Of a stretch of DNA of 64,000 bases, positions 1 to 7,270 are shown in pieces. The stretch covers positions 310,001 through 374,000 of the forward strand of contig LVEI03000001.1 of the NCBI GenBank assembly GCA_001595385.3, given 5' to 3'. The position numbers were made by a program, and so were the translations under genes. The stretch's first letter is position 1. Each line of letters begins with the position of its first letter. The notes beneath the pieces were generated by a model, which searched no databases, was not told where the DNA came from, and saw nothing but the letters and a program-made list of their open reading frames with translations. The DNA is from Deltaproteobacteria bacterium GWC2_55_46. Lineage in GTDB: Bacteria > Desulfobacterota > GWC2-55-46.

Positions 1-37
1 TTGAAAAACCTGCACAAGGCCAGGCACCCAAGGGGAT

Positions 38-53
38 GATAATGATTATAAAC
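38..53. promoter_or_regulatory. possible Fur-box-like site
   Basis: Read on the minus strand, this stretch contains ATAATCATTATC, a 12-base exact match to the right part of the classical Fur box (GATAATGATAATCATTATC). No gene start lies next to it inside the window, so its target, if any, is off the left edge. AT-rich matches of this kind can be chance. Confidence 0.25.
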
Positions 54-220
54 TTTATCCTTAAAGACACTGGAATAACACGCAAAAAAGATAGGGGAGC
101 AAGAGCAGTACGCCGCCCTTAAAAGCCTGCCTCCGCTCTGCACGATGTAATTTGACATAATATCCATTATGCGACATTCCGGGAATGGGCGCGCCGCTTC
201 CTGCGGCGTAGACAGACAGA

Positions 221-262
221 TGAAGTAAATGTGTTTACATTCTTGAAGTAAAAGTGTTTACA
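221..262. repeat. tandem pair of near-identical palindromes
   Basis: Two 19-base copies (221-239 and 244-262) differ at one position: TGAAGTAAATGTGTTTACA and TGAAGTAAAAGTGTTTACA. Each contains an inverted repeat, GTAAA-N4-TTTAC. The pair overlaps the last codons and stop of the histidine kinase gene. It could be a protein-binding site pair or a recent 23-bp duplication at the gene's 3' end. Confidence 0.55.
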
Positions 263-1743
263 GCCGGAAGGTAGATATAAAACGTAGTCCCGACGTTCAC
301 CTTTGATTCTACTGTTATGAACCCGGCATGGCTCCTGATGATGGAATAAGCTATAGCGAGCCCCAGTCCCTTCCCCCTCTGCTTGGTCGTGAAATATGGC
401 TCAAAGAGCCTCTTCAAGTCCTCTTTGGGTATGCCGTGGCCGGTATCCTTGATCGAGACCTTTACATATCGGCCTTCTTCCAATTGAAAGGGGTTCCCTT
501 TGCCAAGCGATTCGTTTGAGCACTTTACCTCTATCCTGCCACCATTCGGCATGGCCTGCTCAGCGTTGAGGATGATGTTACTCAAGACCTGGGACATCTC
601 GACCTCATCGGCATCGATAGGCCAGGTCTGCTCAGGACAAATAAGGTCGTATTTTATATTTTCTGCCTTGATGCTGGTGAAAACCGCTTCCTCGATCAAG
701 GCACTAACAGAAAGGGTCTTCTTATTGATGGTCCCGCCTTTCGCGAAGGTCATGAGCTGCTGGGAGAGGTTTTTTGCCCTGAGGATGACTCTTTCGGCCT
801 CTATGAGCTTTTTGTGTACCTCGGCTGGATCCTTTTCCTGGTCGGCGGACTCTGCGTTGCCGAGGATTGTCGTTAGCATGTTGTTGAAGTCATGAGCTAT
901 GCCGCCAGCAAGGAGGCTTAACGCCTCGAGTTTTTGTATCTTAAGGCGTTCTTCCTCGGCTCTCTTTCGCTCGGTTATGTCCCTTATGAAGCCTACAGCC
1001 TTCCATTTGCCATCTACTTTTATCGAGGAAATGGAGAGCTCGATCGGGAATTCGCTATTATCCTTCCGTTTGGCCTCAAACTCCACTATCTTCCCTATAT
1101 TCGGGCCTCTCCCGGTCCGGAAGAACTCATGTACGCCCTTAACGGCTCTTTCGTAATATCTTTCAGGCACTACGAATGGATGCAGGGCCTTTCCCATGAC
1201 CTCTGAACTGGAATAACCCAGCATCTCCTCGGCCCTTCTGTTCCAGAAATATATACCGTCAGGCTCCTCAATGCATATTATGGCATCCGGGGCGGCCTCA
1301 GCAGTGGCACGGAAGAGTTTTTCGCTCTCCTCAAGCGCCATTATAGCCGCGTTCTTTTCCTCCCTTAACTTTTTTTGGCCAAGGGCGCGCTCAACGACGA
1401 CTCCCAGACTGCTAAGGCAGTCTTTAAGGATGTATGCCTCAGCCCCTTGTTTATAGGAATCGAGGGCGGCAGCTTTACTTATGTTCGAGGTGACTATTAC
1501 AAGAGGTATGTCCAGCCCCTTCTGTTTTAAAAGTTCAAGGGCTCGCAATGCGGAGAAATTTTGTGTCCTGTATTCAGAAAGGATAATATCAGGGGTGGGT
1601 TTCAGCTGGGCGAGGAACTCTTCCTCATTATCTATCCGGTGCCAGAGCGGGTCGAGCCCGCTTTTCCTTAGCTCATCTACCAAGAGTCCGGCATTGGCGG
1701 TCGTGTCTTCGATTAAAAGTACTCGGACTTTTTCGTTCCCCAT
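235..1743 (-). CDS. hybrid sensor histidine kinase with degenerate N-terminal receiver domain
   Basis: Two-component signalling protein, probably cytoplasmic because no membrane segment is visible. Numbered from an upstream TTG at 1842, the order is: receiver-like domain (about 38-155), PAS domain (about 172-292, ending in the common DITERKRAEE linker), HisKA with the phospho-acceptor in GGIAHDFNN (H317), and HATPase_c with the N box (NAEQAMPNGG) and glycine-rich boxes DTGHGIP and GKGLGLAI. The receiver keeps the acidic pair (E45, D46) and the late Lys (K140), but the phospho-acceptor Asp is replaced by Glu (E90, in ILSEY). I prefer the ATG at 1743 (MGNEKVRVLL), which has GGGGAGG upstream and starts at the domain edge. 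ATG 1839 or TTG 1842 would add about 32 residues of unfamiliar sequence. It lies directly downstream of a broken response-regulator gene, its probable former partner. The ligand is unknown. Confidence 0.85.
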   Translation of the reverse strand: MGNEKVRVLLIEDTTANAGLLVDELRKSGLDPLWHRIDNEEEFLAQLKPTPDIILSEYRTQNFSALRALELLKQKGLDIPLVIVTSNISKAAALDSYKQGAEAYILKDCLSSLGVVVERALGQKKLREEKNAAIMALEESEKLFRATAEAAPDAIICIEEPDGIYFWNRRAEEMLGYSSSEVMGKALHPFVVPERYYERAVKGVHEFFRTGRGPNIGKIVEFEAKRKDNSEFPIELSISSIKVDGKWKAVGFIRDITERKRAEEERLKIQKLEALSLLAGGIAHDFNNMLTTILGNAESADQEKDPAEVHKKLIEAERVILRAKNLSQQLMTFAKGGTINKKTLSVSALIEEAVFTSIKAENIKYDLICPEQTWPIDADEVEMSQVLSNIILNAEQAMPNGGRIEVKCSNESLGKGNPFQLEEGRYVKVSIKDTGHGIPKEDLKRLFEPYFTTKQRGKGLGLAIAYSIIRSHAGFITVESKVNVGTTFYIYLPAVNTFTSRM

Positions 1744-1848
1744 CGCCCTCAATGCCTCCCCTGTCGAGTATAGAGACGATTTCAGTGTTTGCAACACACA
1801 TTTCATGTTGACTTTAAAATAGAGGGTTTGAGTGCTCATCAAAGATGC

Positions 1849-2241
1849 CTAACTCGCCTTTCTCTCTTTCAGCCTCTCTATCTCATTTCTTAGGTCCTGC
1901 ACCTCAAAGTCCCTTTCAAAGTGCAGTAACCTGTCCAATCTCTCGATCTGGTCCATCCGCTTTTTAAGCTCCCGCTCGAGCCTGAACCTCTCGATGGAAT
2001 ACATAATCGAGCGATACATCAGACGGCCGTCTATCTGACCCTTGACCAGATAGTCCTGGGCCCCTTGCTTTACTGCTTTCATGCCGGCCTCTTCGTCAGC
2101 CAGGCCGGTCAGCACTATTATCGGAGTCTCTGCGGCATGAGAGCACATCTTGCAGAAAGTTGCTAACCCTTGGCTGTCAGGAAGCCCGAGGTCGACTATT
2201 ATCAGATCGAATTCAGTCTCGGTATGCGGTCTCTCTGCCAA
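1849..2241 (-). pseudogene. response-regulator receiver domain, N-terminally truncated remnant
   Basis: The preserved part begins at the phospho-acceptor strand (DLIIVDLGLPDSQG, Asp present), continues through the switch Thr (IVLTGLADEEAG) and the conserved Lys (DYLVKGQ), and ends in a basic coiled-coil-like tail (residues about 85-130). The first 45 or so residues of a receiver, including the acidic pair that binds Mg2+, are missing. In frame, the sequence is open only back to a TAG at 2269-2271 and has only a TTG for a start. Sequence from about 2225 upstream matches a different gene family in another frame, so the 5' end was lost by a rearrangement. It is probably non-functional. Confidence 0.7.
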
Positions 2242-2284
2242 TCCCGGAGCTCGATCCTGTAATGTGGACTATTCGTCCTTTCAC
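2213..2284 (-). pseudogene. 5' fragment of a short-chain dehydrogenase/reductase gene
   Basis: A GTG at 2284 with GGGG just upstream opens a 23-codon frame that reads KGRIVHITGSSSGIGRETA before stopping at a TGA (2213-2215). TGSSSGIG is the NAD(P)-binding TGxxxGxG signature at the start of classical SDR enzymes, and its position a few residues from the start codon is right for that family. After about 20 codons the match ends and the response-regulator remnant takes over in another frame. This is a deletion or recombination scar, not a working gene. Confidence 0.6.
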
Positions 2285-2335
2285 GCGCTGCCCCTTTATT
2301 TCAATCAGGAGTATAAATCATAATTGGACCTGGCG

Positions 2336-2342
2336 CCGTGCC
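2336..2342. repeat. left 7-bp target-site duplication of the IS21-type element
   Basis: CCGTGCC abuts the left end of the insertion sequence and is repeated exactly at 5007-5013 directly after its right end. A 7-bp duplication is within the range usual for the IS21 family and supports insertion by transposition at this site. Confidence 0.8.
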
Positions 2343-2348
2343 TGCGTA

Positions 2349-2460
2349 TTCCGGACCAATCTGACCAGCGATTCCGCTCCAAACTGACCACCCGTTCCGG
2401 ACGAAACTGACCAGTCATTCCGGAGTAATTTGACCACCGATTCCTACGCCATTTGACCAG
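2349..2460 (+). repeat. left terminal repeat array of the IS21-type element (five units, 23-bp period)
   Basis: The core (C/T)TGACCA recurs at 2361, 2384, 2407, 2430 and 2453, always 23 bp apart, each with a TTCC a few bases before or after it. IS21-family elements are known to carry multiple terminal repeats that bind the IstA transposase. Five evenly phased units on this side exceed the three on the right. Confidence 0.85.
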
Positions 2461-2560
2461 GCTTTAAGGGCGGCCCGGGATCCCCTTCCAACGACGCTGG
2501 ATAAACCAGTCGGGCAAAAGGTATCCTTCAAGGCAACATTGTTTGCCGAGGAGGAACGTG

Positions 2561-4111
2561 ATGCCCAACGAGAGGTTGTCCATGCGGAAGATAAGAGAAA
2601 TTCTGAGGCTCAAATGGGAGTTGAAGCTCCGTAACCGGCAGGTCAGCCGTTCCTGCGCGGTATCCCATAATACGGTGCGGGAGTACGTGTTCAGGGCGAC
2701 GCAGGCAGGGCTTTCCTGGCCCCTGCCTGCGGAGATGGATGATGGCGCCCTGGAGCGACTCCTGTTCCCGGCGCCGGTGAAAGTGGCCGCCGAGGACCGT
2801 AACATGCCCGCGATGGAGTATCTGCGAAAGGAGCTTGGCAGGAAGCATGTCACGCTTATGCTTTTGTGGCAGGAGTACAAGGAGGGCAACCCAGAAGGAT
2901 ATCAGTACAGCCAGTTCTGCGAGATATATCGGAGGTGGACCGGGAAGCTCGATGTGGTGCTGCGCCAGGAGCACCGTGCCGGGGAGAAGCTTTTTGTGGA
3001 CTATGCCGGGTCCACCATCCCCGTGGTCGACAGAATGACCGGGGAGATAACAAAAGCCGAGCTCTTCGTCGCGGTGCTGGGCGCGAGCAACTATACCTAC
3101 GCCGAGGCGACATCCAGCCAGAGCCTGCACAACTGGATAAGCTCCCATATAAGGGCCTTTGAATATTTTGGCGGCGCCACGGATATCGTCGTCCCCGACA
3201 ATCTAAAAAGCGGCGTTACCAAGGCCTGCAGATATGAACCCGACCTGAATCCCACATATCATGAGATGGCCGTGCACTATGGCACGACGGTGATGCCCGC
3301 GAGGGCCGGCAAGCCCCGGGACAAGGCGAAGGTGGAAGCCGGCGTGCTTATAGCAGAGAGGTGGATCCTGGCCGCGCTCAGGAACCGGACCTTTTTCAGC
3401 ATCTCGGATGTCAACGAAGCCATCTGCGAGCTTCTGGAGAGGCTCAACGGCCGCAAGTTCAAGAAACTCGACACCTGCCGGAGGGACCTCTTCGAGACCC
3501 TCGACAAGCCCGTTTTGAAACCGCTTCCCGCCGAGAGATATGAATACGCCGAGTGGAAGCGGTCGCGCGTGAACATAGACTACCACATAGAGGTGGACGC
3601 CCACTACTACAGCGTCCCTTATCAGCTCATACACAAGGAGGTGGAGGTAAGGCTGAACCCATCCACCGTGGAGGTCATCTTCGGAGGCAGGCGCGTGGCC
3701 TCTCACCAGAGGAGCTATAAGAAGGGCGGCTTCACCACGACAACCGAGCACAGGCCAAAATCCCACCAGAAGCACCTCGAATGGACGCCGTCGAGGATAA
3801 TACGATGGGCGGAGAGCATAGGGCCGTGTACGGCAGAGGTGGTGAAGACCATCATGGAGAGCAAGCCCCATCCTGAGCAGGGATACAGGTCCTGCCTCGG
3901 TATACTGCGCCTTGGCAAACGCTACTCCGAGGCCAGGCTGGAGGCGGCCTGCCAAAGGGCTCTTACCTTCAAGACCTGCTCTTACAGGAGCATGGACTCG
4001 ATACTGAAGACCGGGCTGGATAAGCAGATGCCCATGATGGCTGAGGATAAGAAAAAGACCGTACCCGCGCCCGTGCATCAGAACATAAGGGGCGGCAATT
4101 ACTACCACTAA
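2561..4111 (+). CDS. istA: IS21-family transposase IstA
   Basis: DDE transposase of an IS21-type element, 516 aa. The N-terminal part (about 1-60) has a helix-turn-helix look (VSRSCAVSHNTVREYV). The integrase core follows with the catalytic acids recognisable in LFVDYAG (Asp), VPDNLKSGV (Asp) and KAKVEAG (Glu), then a C-terminal Mu-transposase-like region. The ATG at 2561 has GAGGAGG about 7 bases upstream, which makes it a better start than the in-frame TTG at 2543. It is followed after 20 bases by istB. The frame is intact, so this gene can probably still make full-length protein. Confidence 0.92.
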   Translation: MPNERLSMRKIREILRLKWELKLRNRQVSRSCAVSHNTVREYVFRATQAGLSWPLPAEMDDGALERLLFPAPVKVAAEDRNMPAMEYLRKELGRKHVTLMLLWQEYKEGNPEGYQYSQFCEIYRRWTGKLDVVLRQEHRAGEKLFVDYAGSTIPVVDRMTGEITKAELFVAVLGASNYTYAEATSSQSLHNWISSHIRAFEYFGGATDIVVPDNLKSGVTKACRYEPDLNPTYHEMAVHYGTTVMPARAGKPRDKAKVEAGVLIAERWILAALRNRTFFSISDVNEAICELLERLNGRKFKKLDTCRRDLFETLDKPVLKPLPAERYEYAEWKRSRVNIDYHIEVDAHYYSVPYQLIHKEVEVRLNPSTVEVIFGGRRVASHQRSYKKGGFTTTTEHRPKSHQKHLEWTPSRIIRWAESIGPCTAEVVKTIMESKPHPEQGYRSCLGILRLGKRYSEARLEAACQRALTFKTCSYRSMDSILKTGLDKQMPMMAEDKKKTVPAPVHQNIRGGNYYH

Positions 4112-4131
4112 GGAAAAGGAGAAATTGGACG

Positions 4132-4901
4132 ATGCTGAACAAACAGACCCTGGAGAAGCTCTTCGAGCTCAAGCTCGGCGGCATGGCGGCGCGGCCTTCA
4201 CGGAGCAGCTAACTCAACCTGATGTGGCGGACCTGAGCTTCGAGGAGCGCCTTGCGATGGTGGTGGATAGGGAATATACCCTCCGTGAGGAGAAGCGCCT
4301 GGTAAGGAGACTTAAGACCGCGCGGCTCAAACAGCCTGCATGCGTGGAGGACATCGACTACCGACATCCAAGGGGCCTGGACAGGCAGACCGTCAGGAGC
4401 CTCTCAAACTGCCAGTGGATCAAGGGCCATCAGAACATCATTGTGACCGGCCCCACCGGCGTGGGCAAGACCTATCTCTCCTGCGCCTTCGCGAACAAGG
4501 CCTGCCGGGAAGGGTATACGGCCGTTTATACGAGGCTGCCGAGACTCCTCCACGACATCACGCTCGCCAAGGCCGACGGGAGCTACACGAAGCTCCTGAA
4601 CAGGCTCGCCAGGACCGACGTGCTGGTGGTGGACGACTGGGGGCTCGCGCCCCTGACCGAAACGGAAAGAAGGGACTTCCTGGAGGTCCTCGATGACCGG
4701 CAGGACTGCCGCTCGACCATCATGACCAGCCAGCTCCCTATTACAAACTGGCACGACAACATCGGGGACCCCACGATCGCGGACGCCATCCTCGACAGGC
4801 TTTTACATAACTCGCACCGGGTGGCTCTCAAGGGCGAATCGATGAGAAAGCTCAGGGCCGGGAAGAAGGAAAACTTGACTCAAACTGACCAGGGAATGTA
4901 A
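4132..4901 (+). pseudogene. istB: IS21-family helper ATPase IstB, frameshifted near its 5' end
   Basis: IstB is the AAA+ ATPase (DnaC-like) that assists IstA. The natural start is the ATG at 4132 (MLNKQTLEKLFELKLGGMAA), preceded by AAGGAG, but that frame ends at TAA 4210-4212. The rest of the protein (AAFTEQLTQPDVADL onward) continues in another frame to 4901. Relative to an uninterrupted reading there are two extra bases at about 4188-4194, where GGCGGCGCGGCC seems to carry a duplicated CG. The Walker A (GPTGVGKTY), Walker B (VLVVDDWG) and arginine-finger region are intact downstream. The last codons overlap a copy of the terminal repeat core. Only an in-frame TTG at 4125 could start the long frame, replacing the first 20 or so residues with unrelated ones. 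Confidence 0.75.
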
Positions 4902-4936
4902 TATCGGAAACACCAGCGTCGCTGGCGCTCCGGCCC

Positions 4937-5006
4937 TGGTCAGTTTCAAGCGGAATGCGTGGTCAGTTTGCGGCGGAACGACTGGTCAATTTGAGCGGAA
5001 TAGGCA
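4937..5006 (-). repeat. right terminal repeat array of the IS21-type element (three units, 23-bp period)
   Basis: On the minus strand the TGACCA core occurs three times; on the plus strand TGGTCA begins at 4937, 4960 and 4983, again exactly 23 bp apart, in inverted orientation to the left array. Another core (CTGACCAGGG, plus orientation) sits inside the last codons of istB. Confidence 0.85.
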
Positions 5007-5013
5007 CCGTGCC
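5007..5013. repeat. right 7-bp target-site duplication of the IS21-type element
   Basis: This is an exact copy of CCGTGCC at the left flank. Removing the element and one copy restores a continuous intergenic sequence. Confidence 0.8.
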
Positions 5014-5178
5014 TCCTGTTTTAGTGGATATTATTACTATATAGCTGAAACCACCCCGAAAAAAACATAAGTAAATCGAGGAGATTAAAGTAAGGTTTTT
5101 ATTATCAAGGATTCTGATTTTTTTGTTTTTTTTCTAAAGTTTGATCATCCCTTGCCGATAATAAATGCATAGCGGACA

Positions 5179-6063
5179 ATGGGGTATATGGGGAATACAG
5201 TAACAGACATACATTCGGGCGAGGCAGAAGAGGCGAAGCGCCAGGCGCTCAAGTCAAAGGTACTCGATATCTTCAAGGTCTCTACCGTTCCTACGGTTCT
5301 CAAGAAGATAATCGAGATAACCGACGACCCTTTGTCAGGGATTTCCGACCTCGAAGCCGTTATCGAACATGACCAGGCGATAGCCTCCAGGGTCGTGGCT
5401 GTCTCCAATGCCGTCTATTACGGCTTCCCAAGGAAGATCAGCTCCATCCACCAGGCGATCCTCGTACTCGGCTTCGAAATGGTTAAAGGGCTGGCAGTAT
5501 CATCGACCATATTCAATGTCCCGAATCCGTCGACGAGGAAAGTGCTCTCTTCCCTGTGGGGGCACTCCTTCGAGGTGGCGATGGCCTCTGTCATGATCTC
5601 CAAAAAATCGGGGCTTGTGAACAAGGAGATAGCCTTTCTTGCAGGCCTTCTCCACGACATCGGCCGCCCAATACTGATACAGGTATTGAACAAGGAATAT
5701 CTTGAGGTCTGCGCCTTTGACAGGAATTGCCTTGGGAGGGAAAAGTCTGTGTTCGGGGCCGACCACGCCGAGGCAGGCACCTGGTTTATCGAAAAATGCA
5801 AGCTGCCGGAAGACTGCGTGCACGCGATAAGGTACCACCACACGCCGGAAGCCTGCCTTGAAGATACCAAAACGCTCCCGCCGCTTGTAAAGACCGTCTA
5901 TCTGGCCAACCTTCTCTCTACAGAGCAAAAGGATAAATACGCGGTCATCTCGCCAATGCACTCCGCGATAATGAAAGATCTCGGAGTTACGGCAGAGGAG
6001 CTCGACAAGTTCTCTGATGAACTTTCCGGTGTACGCAGCGAGATAAGCGCCTACTACGATTAA
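5179..6063 (+). CDS. HDOD domain-containing protein
   Basis: Single-domain HDOD protein of 294 aa, a family related to HD phosphohydrolases that is common near signalling and chemotaxis genes; its biochemical role is usually unknown. The domain spans about residues 30-230. Histidines and aspartate typical of the family are visible in LWGHSFEVA (H129), GLLHDIGRP (H159, D160), GADHAEAG (H196) and IRYHHTPE (H220, H221). No membrane segment or output domain is attached. The 165 bp upstream is AT-rich and holds no gene. The start is uncertain between ATG 5179 and ATG 5188, and neither has a strong ribosome-binding site. The stop overlaps the end of the convergent DUF362 gene by 4 bp. Confidence 0.85.
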   Translation: MGYMGNTVTDIHSGEAEEAKRQALKSKVLDIFKVSTVPTVLKKIIEITDDPLSGISDLEAVIEHDQAIASRVVAVSNAVYYGFPRKISSIHQAILVLGFEMVKGLAVSSTIFNVPNPSTRKVLSSLWGHSFEVAMASVMISKKSGLVNKEIAFLAGLLHDIGRPILIQVLNKEYLEVCAFDRNCLGREKSVFGADHAEAGTWFIEKCKLPEDCVHAIRYHHTPEACLEDTKTLPPLVKTVYLANLLSTEQKDKYAVISPMHSAIMKDLGVTAEELDKFSDELSGVRSEISAYYD

Positions 6064-6932
6064 GCGGCGGCCTGCCGCTCCCTTTCCCTGAAAAGACGTC
6101 TCGCTTCATCCAGCCGCACCCCTGCCAGATCGATATTATTCAGATTAGCCGTGCCGACCCCGAGCCTTTCAGCCTCGATTATATGCTCTACCCTGTCATA
6201 GCCTAAAATACGCGCTCCGACAGTGTCCGCAGCGACGCAATCCTTGCTTGCTATGACGATGCCGCTCTCAAAGGTATGCCCGCCAATGGGGCCGGTCCCT
6301 GTCATGGCCGGATGTCCTACGATTATGCCGAGCCCGATGGGGAAGGTCTTGCACATCCCAGCGATGAACTTTTGTATGTCAGTGAAGATATCATGCGGAT
6401 GCAGGCTTTTTGCCCTCGGGTGGCCGTAGTAGTCGGCGGCAGGATAGGACATCGAGATATTCTTCATCGTGAGGGTGACTGTGGCGAGGTGGTGCTCCTT
6501 GTGCTGCGCAAGCGATATGACGGTCTCATAATCCAGTACCCGTTCATTGACCATCACCTCCTTTAGCGGCCCATACTCAAGCGGCACCGCCTTGAAAGGG
6601 GGCCTGTTGTGGTCGAAGAACTCGACACCCTCTTCAGCGATCACCCTGTCGAGGCCCAGGAGCCTGAAGACATCTGCCGTCTCCCCTGCCCCTGCCCCGC
6701 CTGAGACGGTCAGCTTTTTAGGGAAATAATTTTTGACGTACCTTACGACCGCCCTCAAGGTGTCTGCCTGTGTGCAGGCGGTAAGGTCGTCCTTCGAGGC
6801 CCATGTGTCATTGGGCTTTATGGCGACATGCTTGCCGATGAAGAGCGCGGAAAGCCCCTCCATCGCGTCGAGGGCGCTCCATACGGCCGTTTCAACGTCA
6901 AGATTGTTTGCGATAGAGACCCTGCTCTTCAT
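6060..6932 (-). CDS. DUF362 domain-containing protein
   Basis: 290 aa with the DUF362 pattern: IKPND near residue 40, a central VSGGAGAGET stretch, and a C-terminal IASKDCVAADTVGARILG segment. DUF362 proteins often go with iron-sulfur ferredoxin domains in anaerobes; this copy has no ferredoxin CxxCxxC motif, so it is the stand-alone form. Function is unknown. It is convergent with the HDOD gene. No clear Shine-Dalgarno sequence precedes the ATG. A TATACT hexamer lies only 6 bases upstream of the start but without a good -35 element. Confidence 0.8.
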   Translation of the reverse strand: MKSRVSIANNLDVETAVWSALDAMEGLSALFIGKHVAIKPNDTWASKDDLTACTQADTLRAVVRYVKNYFPKKLTVSGGAGAGETADVFRLLGLDRVIAEEGVEFFDHNRPPFKAVPLEYGPLKEVMVNERVLDYETVISLAQHKEHHLATVTLTMKNISMSYPAADYYGHPRAKSLHPHDIFTDIQKFIAGMCKTFPIGLGIIVGHPAMTGTGPIGGHTFESGIVIASKDCVAADTVGARILGYDRVEHIIEAERLGVGTANLNNIDLAGVRLDEARRLFRERERQAAA

Positions 6933-6984
6933 AGATAAAGTATAACATGGGCGAAGCCTTTTGGCTGGGTCTCTGGCGGAGAGT

Positions 6985-7218
6985 CTACTCTATAATGACG
7001 TTTGTCAGGGTCTTTTTAACATACTGGATGGATTGTATCCTTGATATGAGCACGTCCCCAAGGACCTTGAAGTTCGAGGCGGCCACAAGGGCTATGAGGT
7101 CGTATGGGCCTGTCACTATCCTCGCGTCCTTGACGCCTCCTATCTGAAGGAGTTTGTCGAGCACCTCTTTTGACTTTGCGTGCTCGCATTCAATGAAGAC
7201 ATAGGCCTCAACCGACAT
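6985..7218 (-). CDS. stand-alone Lrp/AsnC-type ligand-binding (RAM) domain protein
   Basis: 77 aa from the ATG at 7218, which has AAGGAGG eight bases upstream; an in-frame earlier start at 7251 lacks this. The sequence (VEAYVFIECEHAKSKEVLDKLLQIGGV, then TGPYDLIALV) matches the C-terminal sensing domain of Lrp/AsnC regulators, and there is no DNA-binding helix-turn-helix. Such single-domain proteins form ring-like oligomers and bind amino acids or similar small molecules in characterised cases. The ligand here is unknown. Confidence 0.8.
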   Translation of the reverse strand: MSVEAYVFIECEHAKSKEVLDKLLQIGGVKDARIVTGPYDLIALVAASNFKVLGDVLISRIQSIQYVKKTLTNVIIE

Positions 7219-7270
7219 AGGGACGCTCCTCCTTTTTAATTCGTTATTCAAAACCGGAGACTACTACGTG

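Larger units (their letters stand above)
2343..5006 (+). mobile_element. IS21-family insertion sequence, 2664 bp, with both ends and target duplication
   Basis: The element carries the two-gene istA-istB arrangement typical of IS21. Its ends are imperfect inverted repeats beginning TGCGTATTCCG on the left and, read inward, TGCCTATTCCG on the right. Both ends carry arrays of a TGACCA-containing repeat at exactly 23-bp spacing. It is flanked by the 7-bp direct repeat CCGTGCC. The insertion point is about 60 bp upstream of the GTG of the SDR gene fragment. The element is structurally complete, but istB has a frameshift, so this copy may move only with help from another copy. Confidence 0.9.

Noticed and set aside
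1-234. Possible gene at the left edge
   Set aside because: Both strands were read in three frames; short open frames show no recognisable sequence. Only the Fur-like site and the repeat pair are reported.
2464-3148. Long open frames on the strand opposite istA
   Set aside because: They mirror istA codon structure in GC-rich sequence, have no ribosome-binding sites and no family match.
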